Assembly (NCBI GenBank): GCA_035319185.1
Contig: DATHDF010000024.1
Location: forward strand, 1-64,000
Length of the DNA stretch: 64,000 nucleotides
DNA from: Fen-1308 sp035319185
Lineage (GTDB): Bacteria; Nitrospirota; Thermodesulfovibrionia; Thermodesulfovibrionales; Dissulfurispiraceae
Direction of reading: 5' to 3'
Positions 1 to 7,377 of this stretch are shown here, in pieces. The notes under the pieces were generated by a model, which made no database searches, was not told where the DNA came from, and saw only the letters and a list, made by a program, of their open reading frames with translations. Each line of letters starts with the position of its first letter. Position 1 is the stretch's first letter. Both the position numbers and the translations under genes were made by a program.

Positions 1-1
1 G

Positions 2-721
2 ACGCATGTTGTTCAACAGAGCGGTGGGAACAGCTCGTTACAACGTCAACACGTTCCCGATACCGGGTTCCGATTTACACCTCCAGCTTCGGTAACAAGA
101 TCTATTGTCGAAATCCAGGGGATCGTCGGAACAAATCCGGATGGTGTCTATGGAGAAAATACTCGCGTAGCTGTAGAAAAATATCAGACTAAGTTAAAGG
201 CTGTCGGCTTCTATTCCGATACCATCGATGGAAAATGGGGCAAGAATACCGAAGCGGCACATGTGGCTTTCGCAATCTCGCCAAACATTGAGAGAAGGGG
301 ATATAACTGTGCGGGATTTGCCTTTAAAGACTACAAGTTTCATAGTCTCTCTGAAACAAAGACGATTTATGGATCTATGACATCTCTTTCCGATTGTTCC
401 AATAAATGCAAACCCTTTCAGCACAAGTTCTGGTTGTGGGAATTCAATCTGCAGACAACCGATCTGCTTACCGGGGCATCCTCTGCTGCGTCACCGGATT
501 TCCATACTGTCGGCGGCCAGACCGATTCAAAAGGCGCGGGACCGGATCATGTAATGTCCAAGAACGGCCAGCGTCCGGTCGAAGGACCTAAGCCTCCTCT
601 GGATTGGGAGCTTAAGTCCGGGCCTGCGCCGCATCCCATTACAGGGAGTCCGATGCCGCGCTTCCATTGGACTGTTACGGGTACCAAGCTGACATGTTTT
701 TGCAACGGTAAATTGCCTTAG
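2..721 (+). CDS. C-terminal part of a DUF4157 / peptidoglycan-binding effector-like protein (5' truncated)
   Basis: The reading frame is open from the window edge, so the start is missing. The first visible residues (THVVQQSGG) match the tail of a DUF4157 domain, whose HExxH helix normally ends in HVVQQ. Next comes a peptidoglycan_binding_1-like stretch (about nt 100-270: VEIQGIVG, DGVYGENTRVAVEKYQ, DGKWGKNTE). A C-terminal domain of about 140 residues is unfamiliar. It holds NCAGFAF and, further on, DFHTVGG, a Cys/His spacing that would suit a papain-like or NlpC/P60-like hydrolase, but this is only inference. The C-terminus is Cys-rich (CSNKC, CFC). It lies head-to-tail with more proteins of the same kind, so it is probably an injected or secreted effector. 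Confidence 0.75.
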   Translation, partial: THVVQQSGGNSSLQRQHVPDTGFRFTPPASVTRSIVEIQGIVGTNPDGVYGENTRVAVEKYQTKLKAVGFYSDTIDGKWGKNTEAAHVAFAISPNIERRGYNCAGFAFKDYKFHSLSETKTIYGSMTSLSDCSNKCKPFQHKFWLWEFNLQTTDLLTGASSAASPDFHTVGGQTDSKGAGPDHVMSKNGQRPVEGPKPPLDWELKSGPAPHPITGSPMPRFHWTVTGTKLTCFCNGKLP

Positions 722-771
722 CGTAATAATCGGGATTTATGATTTCATAAATCCTTAAGAAACATTTGGAC

Positions 772-1110
772 ATGAGAATGACCGGAAAAAATGAAGAAGT
801 AATCATAAAAACTACGATGGCGGAGATAATAGCGCGGATAAGTCTGAGGGATGGGAAATTGCATGGTCACTGCGAATGGTATGACCTGAGAGGAAATTTA
901 GTCAGCTATGGTTCTTTCAACAACGGCATGCCGGTTGCGGGTACGTTCTTGAACTGGGCAAATTTCCTGAGTCAGTTAGGTAAGGAAATGCCTTATGATC
1001 CTTCAACATATTGTCGGGATTGGGTTACTGTTTTTGAAGTGCATTTCGCCTCAGAGCTGCCGAATTATAGATTGGTGATAGAAGCATATTCTAACGGCAT
1101 GAAGATTTAA
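772..1110 (+). CDS. Small hypothetical protein with a MORN-like stretch
   Basis: About 112 residues if started at the ATG at 772; a TTG at 766 and an ATG at 778 are also possible, and no start has a strong ribosome binding site. I do not recognise the protein. Residues around DGKLHGHCEWYD and GNLVSYGSFNNG resemble MORN or YwqK-type repeats, in which short beta hairpins carry G-x-W/Y-x patterns. There is no signal peptide and no membrane segment. It sits between two effector-like genes. Small unique genes in such a position are often immunity proteins or chaperones, but nothing in the sequence proves that role here. Confidence 0.55.
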   Translation: MRMTGKNEEVIIKTTMAEIIARISLRDGKLHGHCEWYDLRGNLVSYGSFNNGMPVAGTFLNWANFLSQLGKEMPYDPSTYCRDWVTVFEVHFASELPNYRLVIEAYSNGMKI

Positions 1111-1165
1111 AGCACAATGAGCCCCGGTTAAAAAATACGCTATCCGTAAAATAGAGGTTAATGGT

Positions 1166-2977
1166 GTGAGTGAGAAAGCGTCTGCAAACATCAAGACAAC
1201 AGACACGAAGAAAGCAAACTCAAGCTCTCAAAGCCGGAGGATAAAAAACTCTCAGGTCACGCATTCGCCTGTTGACCGGATCCTTTCTTTACAAAGAACC
1301 ATCGGCAATCAGACAGTGCAAAGATTATTCAAGGCCGGTATTGTTCAGGCTAAGCTCAGAATAGGCCGGCCTGGTGACATCTACGAACAAGAAGCGGATA
1401 TGGTTGCAGACCGGGTGATGCGGATGCCCGACATTTCCGCTTTGCCGGTTCACGCGACGAACATACCGGTCGTCCAAAAAGACGAAAGAGACAAGAGCAC
1501 GCCCGATCCGGCCGCCGGAAAAAAAGGTCCGGTGCCGGCGGATTTTGCGGCGCAGTCTTCTCATCCCGACTTTCTGAAAATGCGAAGACCATTTCTCGAT
1601 CGGAACGCATATGGCCTTTGGGATCAGGCATCAGCGCTCAGTGTCTGGAAATATAACTTCGACTTCTTTAAACGGTTGGGGTTCGACGATGATCTGGCCG
1701 GAAGAGCGACGAATTTAACCGCGCCCTTTGCCATTGATGCGCAATTGAAAATCGATAACCCTAAGTGGTGGGAAATAACCGATCGTGAATTGAAAACGAC
1801 GTCAATAACGCTTTCGATACCGGTGTTTGATTTCGGAGCCGACTTTAGGAATTGGAAGCCACTGCCTTTCCTGCAGAAAAAAAGCGCGGAGACATTCCGG
1901 CTAGCGGTTGCGTCCGTCTCGTTCGCTCCGGATAATATTGTCTCGTCTTTGGGAACCGGGCAGCAACTGCCGGAGCCTGTGCGAGACTTTTACGAACCGA
2001 GATTCGGAGCTGACTTCGGCCGAGTACGGGTGCATAATGATTCGCGAGCTGCGGAATCTGCCGGCTCAATTGATGCGATGGCGTTTACAGTTGGTAACGA
2101 TGTGATATTCGGAGCAGGGCAATACTCTCCTGAAACTAGCGACGGGAAAAAATTGCTCGCACATGAACTGGCGCATGTGGTGCAACAGTCAGGGTCGTCT
2201 CAGCTGAATCTACAGCGGGCTCCGGACGATAAGAAAAAACGCAGGGATGTGATCATTATCGGCGAAGACTGGAGGGGCAGTGATGAAATGGCGAGTGTCT
2301 TGTCTTCGGGAGCCTTCATGATTCATGCCAAAAGCATACATGAAGTGGTCACAAAATTAAGCAAGGTCGACTTCCCGGTCGGCACTCTCTATATAATCAC
2401 GCATTCCGCTCCAACGGGCGAGTTGCAGTTCGGCACGGCAGAAGGCACTGTCAAACCGGCAGACATCGCTGCAAAACTGAAAGGTACTTTATCTACCGCC
2501 AATGCTCCCGATGTTGTCGATTTTCGCGGCTGTAGTGTGGGTGCGAGTCCGAAGGCTATGGAGCAGATTCGATCTGCACTCGGTGCGGCGGCGGTTGTTG
2601 CGGGCGAATGTTTCGCCGTGATTGATCGTTCAAAGCCGGTTGCAATAAACAAGAAATATATTACGAATGAGGACGATATAACAGATAAGACAGCCGATGA
2701 AGAGCATAACGAGAAGCGCCGGGAGCTTTTCCTCGATCTGCTTAAGAAGAATGCAGACACATTTGGGGCATACAAAAAATGTATCATCAATCCGGGTGAA
2801 AGAGGTTATTTCGCTGCGCACGGTCATTTTGTGGCTTTCTGGTTCAACCCGGACGATACCGCAGAGTGGGAACCCGGAAAATCCGTCTGTTACAAGGATG
2901 CTGCGCGCGAGACGGCAGATCCGAATGAACCTCTCCCGGCGAGTGATCACTGTCGTATTATTACTGTCAAAAAGTAG
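1166..2977 (+). CDS. DUF4157 effector-like protein with C-terminal DUF4347/caspase-like domain
   Basis: 603 residues from a GTG start preceded by AGAGGTT. Residues 36-88 hold the leader seen in this cluster (LQRTIGNQTVQRLF, then IQAKL-like and YEQEADMVADRVMRM segments). A DUF4157 domain covers about 266-345, with a zincin-like HELAH at 333-337 followed by VVQQSG. The last 240 residues contain YIITHSAPTGELQFG (His413) and VVDFRGCSVGASP (Cys456). This arrangement resembles DUF4347 and, more distantly, the His/Cys dyad of caspase-like clan CD peptidases. DUF4157 is known as a marker of proteins linked to extracellular contractile injection systems. The C-terminal domain is therefore the likely toxic or processing part; its activity is inferred. 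Confidence 0.8.
   Translation: MSEKASANIKTTDTKKANSSSQSRRIKNSQVTHSPVDRILSLQRTIGNQTVQRLFKAGIVQAKLRIGRPGDIYEQEADMVADRVMRMPDISALPVHATNIPVVQKDERDKSTPDPAAGKKGPVPADFAAQSSHPDFLKMRRPFLDRNAYGLWDQASALSVWKYNFDFFKRLGFDDDLAGRATNLTAPFAIDAQLKIDNPKWWEITDRELKTTSITLSIPVFDFGADFRNWKPLPFLQKKSAETFRLAVASVSFAPDNIVSSLGTGQQLPEPVRDFYEPRFGADFGRVRVHNDSRAAESAGSIDAMAFTVGNDVIFGAGQYSPETSDGKKLLAHELAHVVQQSGSSQLNLQRAPDDKKKRRDVIIIGEDWRGSDEMASVLSSGAFMIHAKSIHEVVTKLSKVDFPVGTLYIITHSAPTGELQFGTAEGTVKPADIAAKLKGTLSTANAPDVVDFRGCSVGASPKAMEQIRSALGAAAVVAGECFAVIDRSKPVAINKKYITNEDDITDKTADEEHNEKRRELFLDLLKKNADTFGAYKKCIINPGERGYFAAHGHFVAFWFNPDDTAEWEPGKSVCYKDAARETADPNEPLPASDHCRIITVKK
1289..1333 (+). repeat. Leader motif copy 1 (coding)
   Basis: Encodes LQRTIGNQTVQRLFK. 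It is one of four in-frame copies of an about 45-base imperfect repeat near the 5' ends of successive genes (others at 3336, 4305 and 5138). The protein motif LQ(R/Q)T(I/V)GN-x2-VQ-x-LF is conserved while the rest of the proteins differs. Confidence 0.85.
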
Positions 2978-3013
2978 GCACCATACCGTGTCCTGAACAT
3001 TCCGTCTACCGGG

Positions 3014-3194
3014 ATGACATTAATCAAGAGGGCAATCAATGATCGCTCGGAATGGCGTGCTGAGGCAAATAATTATAATGGCGGACATATGTTGTTACCT
3101 GGTCTATCAGCTACACATTGCCAAATCCAATGACAATTGATGCCGGGCAGATGGATGCCCTGAAGTTCCTTCAAAAATTCGATATCGGGAGCTG
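3014..3194 (+). pseudogene. Possible decayed small gene in the gap 2978-3215
   Basis: Two short frames read through this gap: 3014-3133 (39 codons) and an overlapping frame ending at 3194 that encodes MTIDAGQMDALKFLQKFD at its end. They would join into one small protein by a single frameshift. The composition looks protein-like, but no family is recognised. It may equally be chance. Otherwise the gap shows only the AGAGGAA site in front of the next gene. Confidence 0.2.
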
Positions 3195-3215
3195 AAATAA
3201 CAGAGGAATTAATAA

Positions 3216-4184
3216 ATGGGTGAAAACGCAGCAGTAAGAATAAAGGAGCCTGACAAGAGATCGAATAAAGCATCCAGATATCCGAGTCCTGTTTTCTTGC
3301 AATCCACAAGCTCGCCCATTGATGATCTCTTCTTCCTCCAAAGAACCGTTGGCAATCAGGCCGTGCAGGGGTTATTTAAGTGGGGCGGGGAAAATAGGCT
3401 CCTGACAAAGCTTTGTCCGGGCGCGGCCGGGATTTCGCTGCAGAGGCAACCGAAGGGGGGAGAAGAGAAAAAGGGTGCAGAAAAGTCAAAAATGATGCCG
3501 GCAGATTTTGTCATTGATCTATCGACCCCGGTGAAGAATCCCGAGCCCGACTACAGCAAAAATGAGGATGAACTCGGTGTATGGGAGAAGGCAGTGTTCC
3601 TTTCGCACTTTGAATTTGCCTATGCAACCGAGGCTATTACTATGCCTGATAAAAAACAGGGGAGTTATGTTTCCACAGTCTCCGCGAAATTCGTCAACCC
3701 TGAATTCTCTGTGCGGATTGCGAGCGAGCTGCTGGAGAATTCAAAATTCAAACCGACAGGAGAGAGAACTACCTGGATAACGATTCATAGTCGAGTAAGA
3801 AGACATGCTTATGTGCATATTGACCGCTATCGCGATGCAGCTAAAAAGATGGAAAATGAGATTCATAAATCCTTCGACAATCTTCCTACCGTTGATACGC
3901 CTCTTCCGGTTTCTAAGGCGGACCTGGATTCATATATGGAATCTCTTGGCTTGTACCTCTCCGCGAGGGTCGCATATGAATTATGGAAGACCACTTGTGA
4001 CTGGGAAAAAGAGGATTATCCAAGACTGCTGAAAGGCATACCCAATGTTTCCGGTATTCTTAAAGTAGCATGCGACCCAAGGCCCGATGTTCCTGCTATA
4101 CCTTTGCTTCCGGTTTCCGTCCGTGCGGAGATGAGGGAACCAGTGAAAAAGAAAAGGCAAAGCACTGAGAAAAAGGTCCGGTAA
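3216..4184 (+). CDS. Leader-bearing effector-like protein with degenerate metallopeptidase-like centre
   Basis: 322 residues, ATG start with AGAGGAA upstream. The leader motif is at residues 41-54 (LQRTVGNQAVQGLF), after a low-complexity polar N-terminus. There is no DUF4157. The C-terminal two thirds are unfamiliar. Around residues 190-205 the pattern W-x-x-IHSR-x3-HAYVHIDRY looks like the DUF922-type metallopeptidase region, but the expected HExxH reads HAYVH (197-201), so the catalytic Glu is absent. A second conserved-looking part is TCDWEKEDYPRLL. The end is basic (KKKRQSTEKK). By neighbours it is another cargo or effector; it may be binding-only or a scaffold if catalysis is lost. Confidence 0.65.
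   Translation: MGENAAVRIKEPDKRSNKASRYPSPVFLQSTSSPIDDLFFLQRTVGNQAVQGLFKWGGENRLLTKLCPGAAGISLQRQPKGGEEKKGAEKSKMMPADFVIDLSTPVKNPEPDYSKNEDELGVWEKAVFLSHFEFAYATEAITMPDKKQGSYVSTVSAKFVNPEFSVRIASELLENSKFKPTGERTTWITIHSRVRRHAYVHIDRYRDAAKKMENEIHKSFDNLPTVDTPLPVSKADLDSYMESLGLYLSARVAYELWKTTCDWEKEDYPRLLKGIPNVSGILKVACDPRPDVPAIPLLPVSVRAEMREPVKKKRQSTEKKVR
3336..3380 (+). repeat. Leader motif copy 2 (coding)
   Basis: Encodes LQRTVGNQAVQGLFK. It is nearly the same at DNA level as copies 1, 3 and 4, with changes mostly at third codon positions, which suggests selection on the peptide. Confidence 0.85.
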
Positions 4185-4193
4185 GGGTGAGTG

Positions 4194-4967
4194 ATGAGGG
4201 CAATTTCCAAACTCCATGACGACAAGAAGCAGGATGAGACCTCTCGAAGCAGGAAATCGGGGCATTCTAATCTTGCCCGTTACCCTGTCGACCAAGTTGC
4301 GGCCCTGCAACAAACCGTCGGTAATCAGACGGTGCAGAGACTATTCAGACTGGGACTAATCCAGCCCAAGCCTGCAACCAGCCCTTCGGATGAAAACCAT
4401 GGCCTTGTCCGGCCGTTGTCTGATGGCGTCGGTGAAGTCGAACTTGGTCATACTGACTGCGACTGGGACCGGAATGTCGGAGCCAAGGATATTTTTGTCC
4501 CTAAAAGCGGAGAGCCTAAGGTCAATATATCTGCAACTGAAGAATGCACAAAGCCATGCACCAAAAAACACGAAGACGATCATCTGCAAAGACTGAAGCC
4601 GATATGCAAGAGTTACTTCGAGTGCTTCAAGGCTGCGTCCGATAAGGCCGCCAAATCGGCTGAATGTAAGACATTCAAGAAAGAGGATGATAGGAAGAAG
4701 TGCATAGAGCAGGAGACAGAGGTAAACCGTTTGGAATGTTTTATTGCACTCGCCGATAAATGGGATGCGGAGGGATGGGAATGCGAGGCATATAAGCTGT
4801 CCCTGAAATGTGCGGAAGATCTGCAGCAAAAGGGCGACGCAAAGTGCAGCGGAAAGCTCGGCGCATATATCTACTCAGCTTCTCAGAAGATCAAGAAGTA
4901 TTGCAAGACCGAACAGAAGGAAACGAAGGAAAAGCCAAAAGAACCCGAAAAACCGGGACGGAAATAG
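4194..4967 (+). CDS. Leader-bearing Cys-rich effector-like protein with HExxH motif
   Basis: 257 residues from the ATG at 4194; a GTG directly before it at 4191 is the alternative. It starts 10 bases after the previous stop, so the genes are probably co-transcribed. The leader is at about residues 38-51 (LQQTVGNQTVQRLF), followed by LIQPKP. The rest is hydrophilic and Cys-rich, with at least ten cysteines. ECTKPCTKKHEDDH contains an HExxH-type site (H126-H130 counted from 4194), and Cys-x3-Cys directly before it could add a disulfide or metal ligands. Similar CxxxC..HExxH toxin domains exist in polymorphic toxin systems, but I cannot assign a named family. The C-terminal tail is rich in Lys, Glu and Pro. 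Confidence 0.65.
   Translation: MRAISKLHDDKKQDETSRSRKSGHSNLARYPVDQVAALQQTVGNQTVQRLFRLGLIQPKPATSPSDENHGLVRPLSDGVGEVELGHTDCDWDRNVGAKDIFVPKSGEPKVNISATEECTKPCTKKHEDDHLQRLKPICKSYFECFKAASDKAAKSAECKTFKKEDDRKKCIEQETEVNRLECFIALADKWDAEGWECEAYKLSLKCAEDLQQKGDAKCSGKLGAYIYSASQKIKKYCKTEQKETKEKPKEPEKPGRK
4305..4349 (+). repeat. Leader motif copy 3 (coding)
   Basis: Encodes LQQTVGNQTVQRLFR. Closest to copy 4, with which it shares the first 17 bases. Confidence 0.85.
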
Positions 4968-5020
4968 AAGCGAAATGCAAGCTGCTTGCTTATGGAAAAG
5001 CCGGTAGGTGGATGTGATTT

Positions 5021-6685
5021 ATGAAAGAAAGAGTCGACGGTGCAAAGAATTCCGATGTAAAGGTCCGACAGAGATCTTCCAGGGCGCAGAATCCCGGCAT
5101 GCCCCGGGACTACTCAGCTGTAAATAAAATCCTGCAGCTGCAACAAACCGTCGGCAATCATGAGGTGCAGAGATTATTTAGATCCCGGATCGTTCATGCG
5201 AGGAGCGGGATCGCCGCTCCCGGAACGGTCTCGAACATCGTACAACGGCGGCCCGCCGACGACTTTGTCATCAGAGGACAGTTTCAAGGCCAGCTGGACT
5301 ATCCGGACCGCATATTCTTCGACCTCAACAGCGCAGAGCTCACTGAATTTGAGAAAAAAAGAATAGAGCTCTTTTTTTCCGGCAAGGCCGACATCAATCA
5401 ACCCATTACGCTGACGGGACTGTCGAGCGAAGAAGGGGATCGCAGCTACAATCTCGCTCTGGCGACGCGGCGCGCTAATGAGGTCAGAAAACAGGTGCTG
5501 CGGCTGAACCCTAAGGCATCCGTGACCCTGCTGCCGTCGCGGGTGGAGACAGGGGTGATCGATTACCGCTTCGTCCGGGCGGTGGTGATCAACGAAAAGG
5601 CAGGCGGCGGGGGAGCCACCCCGCCGGCCACATGCGATCTCGAGAGCCTCAGGAAACTGCAGACGAAGGCGATCGACCTGATAGGGACGGCGCTGCCTCA
5701 TCTGGATGATGCGACCTTCGACCCTACGGTACGGTCTTTGTTTGGTGATCCGCTCCCGAAAAAGGATCTGAAAAAGCATCTCGCCGCCCTAAAGGCCAAA
5801 CTGGGAGAGATTCTGAATGCCGGTAATTACGAATGCGCGAGGCGTGACGACCCCATTTGCAGCGCCGGAGCCCTCGCCTATGCCAATCGGAAGACGAACA
5901 GGATCTCGTTCTGTCCGGACAGTCCGGCAGCTCGGCAGGGAGATGAACGGGAGAGAGTTAATACCATGATTCATGAAACGTTGCACCTTACGCCCGATTT
6001 GTTTACGAAGGATTATGCTTATACCTCCGATCCTCTGATCTCTTATCTGTCGCAAGCGGAGGCGCTGAAAAATACCGATTCGTATGTTCTGCTCATCCGG
6101 CAGCTTGCGCTCAGCATATCGCCGCCACAGGCCGCTTTTTCGGGTACGACAAAGGGCTTCAAAGACTCCGAGCGTGACCTGATATGGGGCGCCATCGGTT
6201 GGGCGATGAGCTCTGTAAAGGCAGCTCACTATCAGGTCGCCAGTTTATACAAGGCGGTTGATCTAACGCTAACGACAAAATCGTGGCCGGATATATATGA
6301 AGGCTATGTCGATCTATATAAAAGGCTGGCTCCGATATTCGGGCTCAGACCGCTGCGGGACGGCGTGCCGGGCAAAGGGCTTGGGGATGAGGACAAATGG
6401 AAGCTTGCAGGAATCCACGACAGACTGAAGACGCTCACCCTGACTGTGAATCCCGATATCAGGCGGTATGATGTCGAGCGTAAAGATAGTATATCGTCAA
6501 TTTCGATAGACTTTCGCGCGCTGTATGCAACTGCCGAGGTCAATGGGGCATTTCCTGCGCTGTCGCTGGATGAGCGGGTGAAAAAGATCCTTGACGAAAT
6601 TGTCGCGAAAGGACAGCTAAGCGCTCAGTACGCGTCTGCCATCATCGAGATTCGCGATTTCATGGGGAATAAATGGCCGGTGTAA
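5021..6685 (+). CDS. Leader + OmpA-like + aspzincin-like (M35/LysM endopeptidase type) effector
   Basis: 554 residues. The leader is at residues 40-53 (LQQTVGNHEVQRLF). Residues about 92-193 form an OmpA-like peptidoglycan-binding domain (IFFDLNSAELTEFEK, then LTGLSSEEGDRSYNLALATRRANEVRKQ is its typical helix region). The C-terminal half holds MIHETLHLTPDL with HETLH at 318-322, then TKDYAY (Asp331) and NTDSYVLLI. The order HExxH, downstream Asp, NADSY-like segment is characteristic of aspzincin metallopeptidases such as deuterolysin and Lys-specific endopeptidase. The expected role is binding to cell wall and cutting protein once delivered. The function is inferred from motifs. The OmpA-like middle section looks more GC-rich than the flanking genes. 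Confidence 0.7.
   Translation: MKERVDGAKNSDVKVRQRSSRAQNPGMPRDYSAVNKILQLQQTVGNHEVQRLFRSRIVHARSGIAAPGTVSNIVQRRPADDFVIRGQFQGQLDYPDRIFFDLNSAELTEFEKKRIELFFSGKADINQPITLTGLSSEEGDRSYNLALATRRANEVRKQVLRLNPKASVTLLPSRVETGVIDYRFVRAVVINEKAGGGGATPPATCDLESLRKLQTKAIDLIGTALPHLDDATFDPTVRSLFGDPLPKKDLKKHLAALKAKLGEILNAGNYECARRDDPICSAGALAYANRKTNRISFCPDSPAARQGDERERVNTMIHETLHLTPDLFTKDYAYTSDPLISYLSQAEALKNTDSYVLLIRQLALSISPPQAAFSGTTKGFKDSERDLIWGAIGWAMSSVKAAHYQVASLYKAVDLTLTTKSWPDIYEGYVDLYKRLAPIFGLRPLRDGVPGKGLGDEDKWKLAGIHDRLKTLTLTVNPDIRRYDVERKDSISSISIDFRALYATAEVNGAFPALSLDERVKKILDEIVAKGQLSAQYASAIIEIRDFMGNKWPV
5138..5182 (+). repeat. Leader motif copy 4 (coding)
   Basis: Encodes LQQTVGNHEVQRLFR. It is the last copy; genes downstream of 6.7 kb lack the motif. 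Confidence 0.85.
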
Positions 6686-6751
6686 AGTATAGACATAAGC
6701 TGTCTCAAAGGAAATCTAGCGGCCTGTGCGAGACCTGTCGTATACGCGATC

Positions 6752-7048
6752 TTATGTAGCAAGAGGGAATGTCTGCCTGAAAACAGACCACAAGAACCTT
6801 CTCTGTTCGGGTGACAGGTCATGATTGTCCATTACTGTAAGCATGGCTGCCATTGCAAGGGTCTTCCATTCCGATCTGCCTGAACACCTGGCTTTTAGAC
6901 CCATGAGATCCAGACGTTCATAGATGAGCGTCATCGGCTGCCTGGGAAGTGATGCGGCAGCCAGCCGCGATTTCATCAGGATGATCGAGGCCTCGATCTC
7001 CAGCAGTTCGTTTTCGCTGAAATACGAATTGTATTCTTCCGCTCTCAT
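6752..7048 (-). CDS. Hypothetical protein downstream of hgcB
   Basis: 98 residues, starting 32 bases after the hgcB stop on the same strand, so it is probably the last gene of the hgc operon. The sequence looks alpha-helical and soluble, with a single Cys and no clear motif (SENELLEIEASIILMKSR, WKTLAMAAMLTV). No strong ribosome binding site precedes the ATG. I do not recognise the family. It is retained because the frame is clean, it uses codons like its neighbours, and the spacing fits an operon. A function in mercury methylation must not be assumed. Confidence 0.5.
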   Translation of the reverse strand: MRAEEYNSYFSENELLEIEASIILMKSRLAAASLPRQPMTLIYERLDLMGLKARCSGRSEWKTLAMAAMLTVMDNHDLSPEQRRFLWSVFRQTFPLAT

Positions 7049-7080
7049 AAATCTTCGGGATTACACAGGCTTCTTCCGAA

Positions 7081-7377
7081 TCAGCAACAGTTGCTTGTCT
7101 TGCTGCCGCTGCTGCAGTCGCAGGATGGCTCTCCGCCGTACAGCATGCTGTTTATGATAGCAGCGGCGCATCCGACGCCTTTGGCGACGACAATCGCGTT
7201 GAAGGCGCAATTGTTTGCGCAGGCGCCACACTCCATGCAACTGTCACGGTTATGAATCGAGGCTTTCTTGCCCGATATTATGAAAACGTCATGCGGACAC
7301 ACATCGACGCACATGCCGCAGCCAGTGCATCTGTCCGGAAATAGTTCTATGCTCGACTTCCCTGTGAGATATTTCAT
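7081..7377 (-). CDS. hgcB: HgcB, ferredoxin of mercury methylation
   Basis: 98 residues with two 4Fe-4S motifs: C17-x2-C20-x2-C23-x3-C27 and C47-M-E-C50-G-A-C53-x3-C57. The second carries the CMECGAC signature of HgcB. A further Cys70 and a vicinal Cys-Cys pair at the very C-terminus (97-98) correspond to the extra conserved Cys and the C-terminal pair of characterised HgcB. HgcB is thought to reduce the HgcA corrinoid and to handle the Hg(II) substrate through its C-terminal thiols. The start overlaps the hgcA stop by four bases (ATGA), indicating translational coupling. The tail just before the pair is rich in Cys, Ser and Gly. Confidence 0.93.
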   Translation of the reverse strand: MKYLTGKSSIELFPDRCTGCGMCVDVCPHDVFIISGKKASIHNRDSCMECGACANNCAFNAIVVAKGVGCAAAIINSMLYGGEPSCDCSSGSKTSNCC

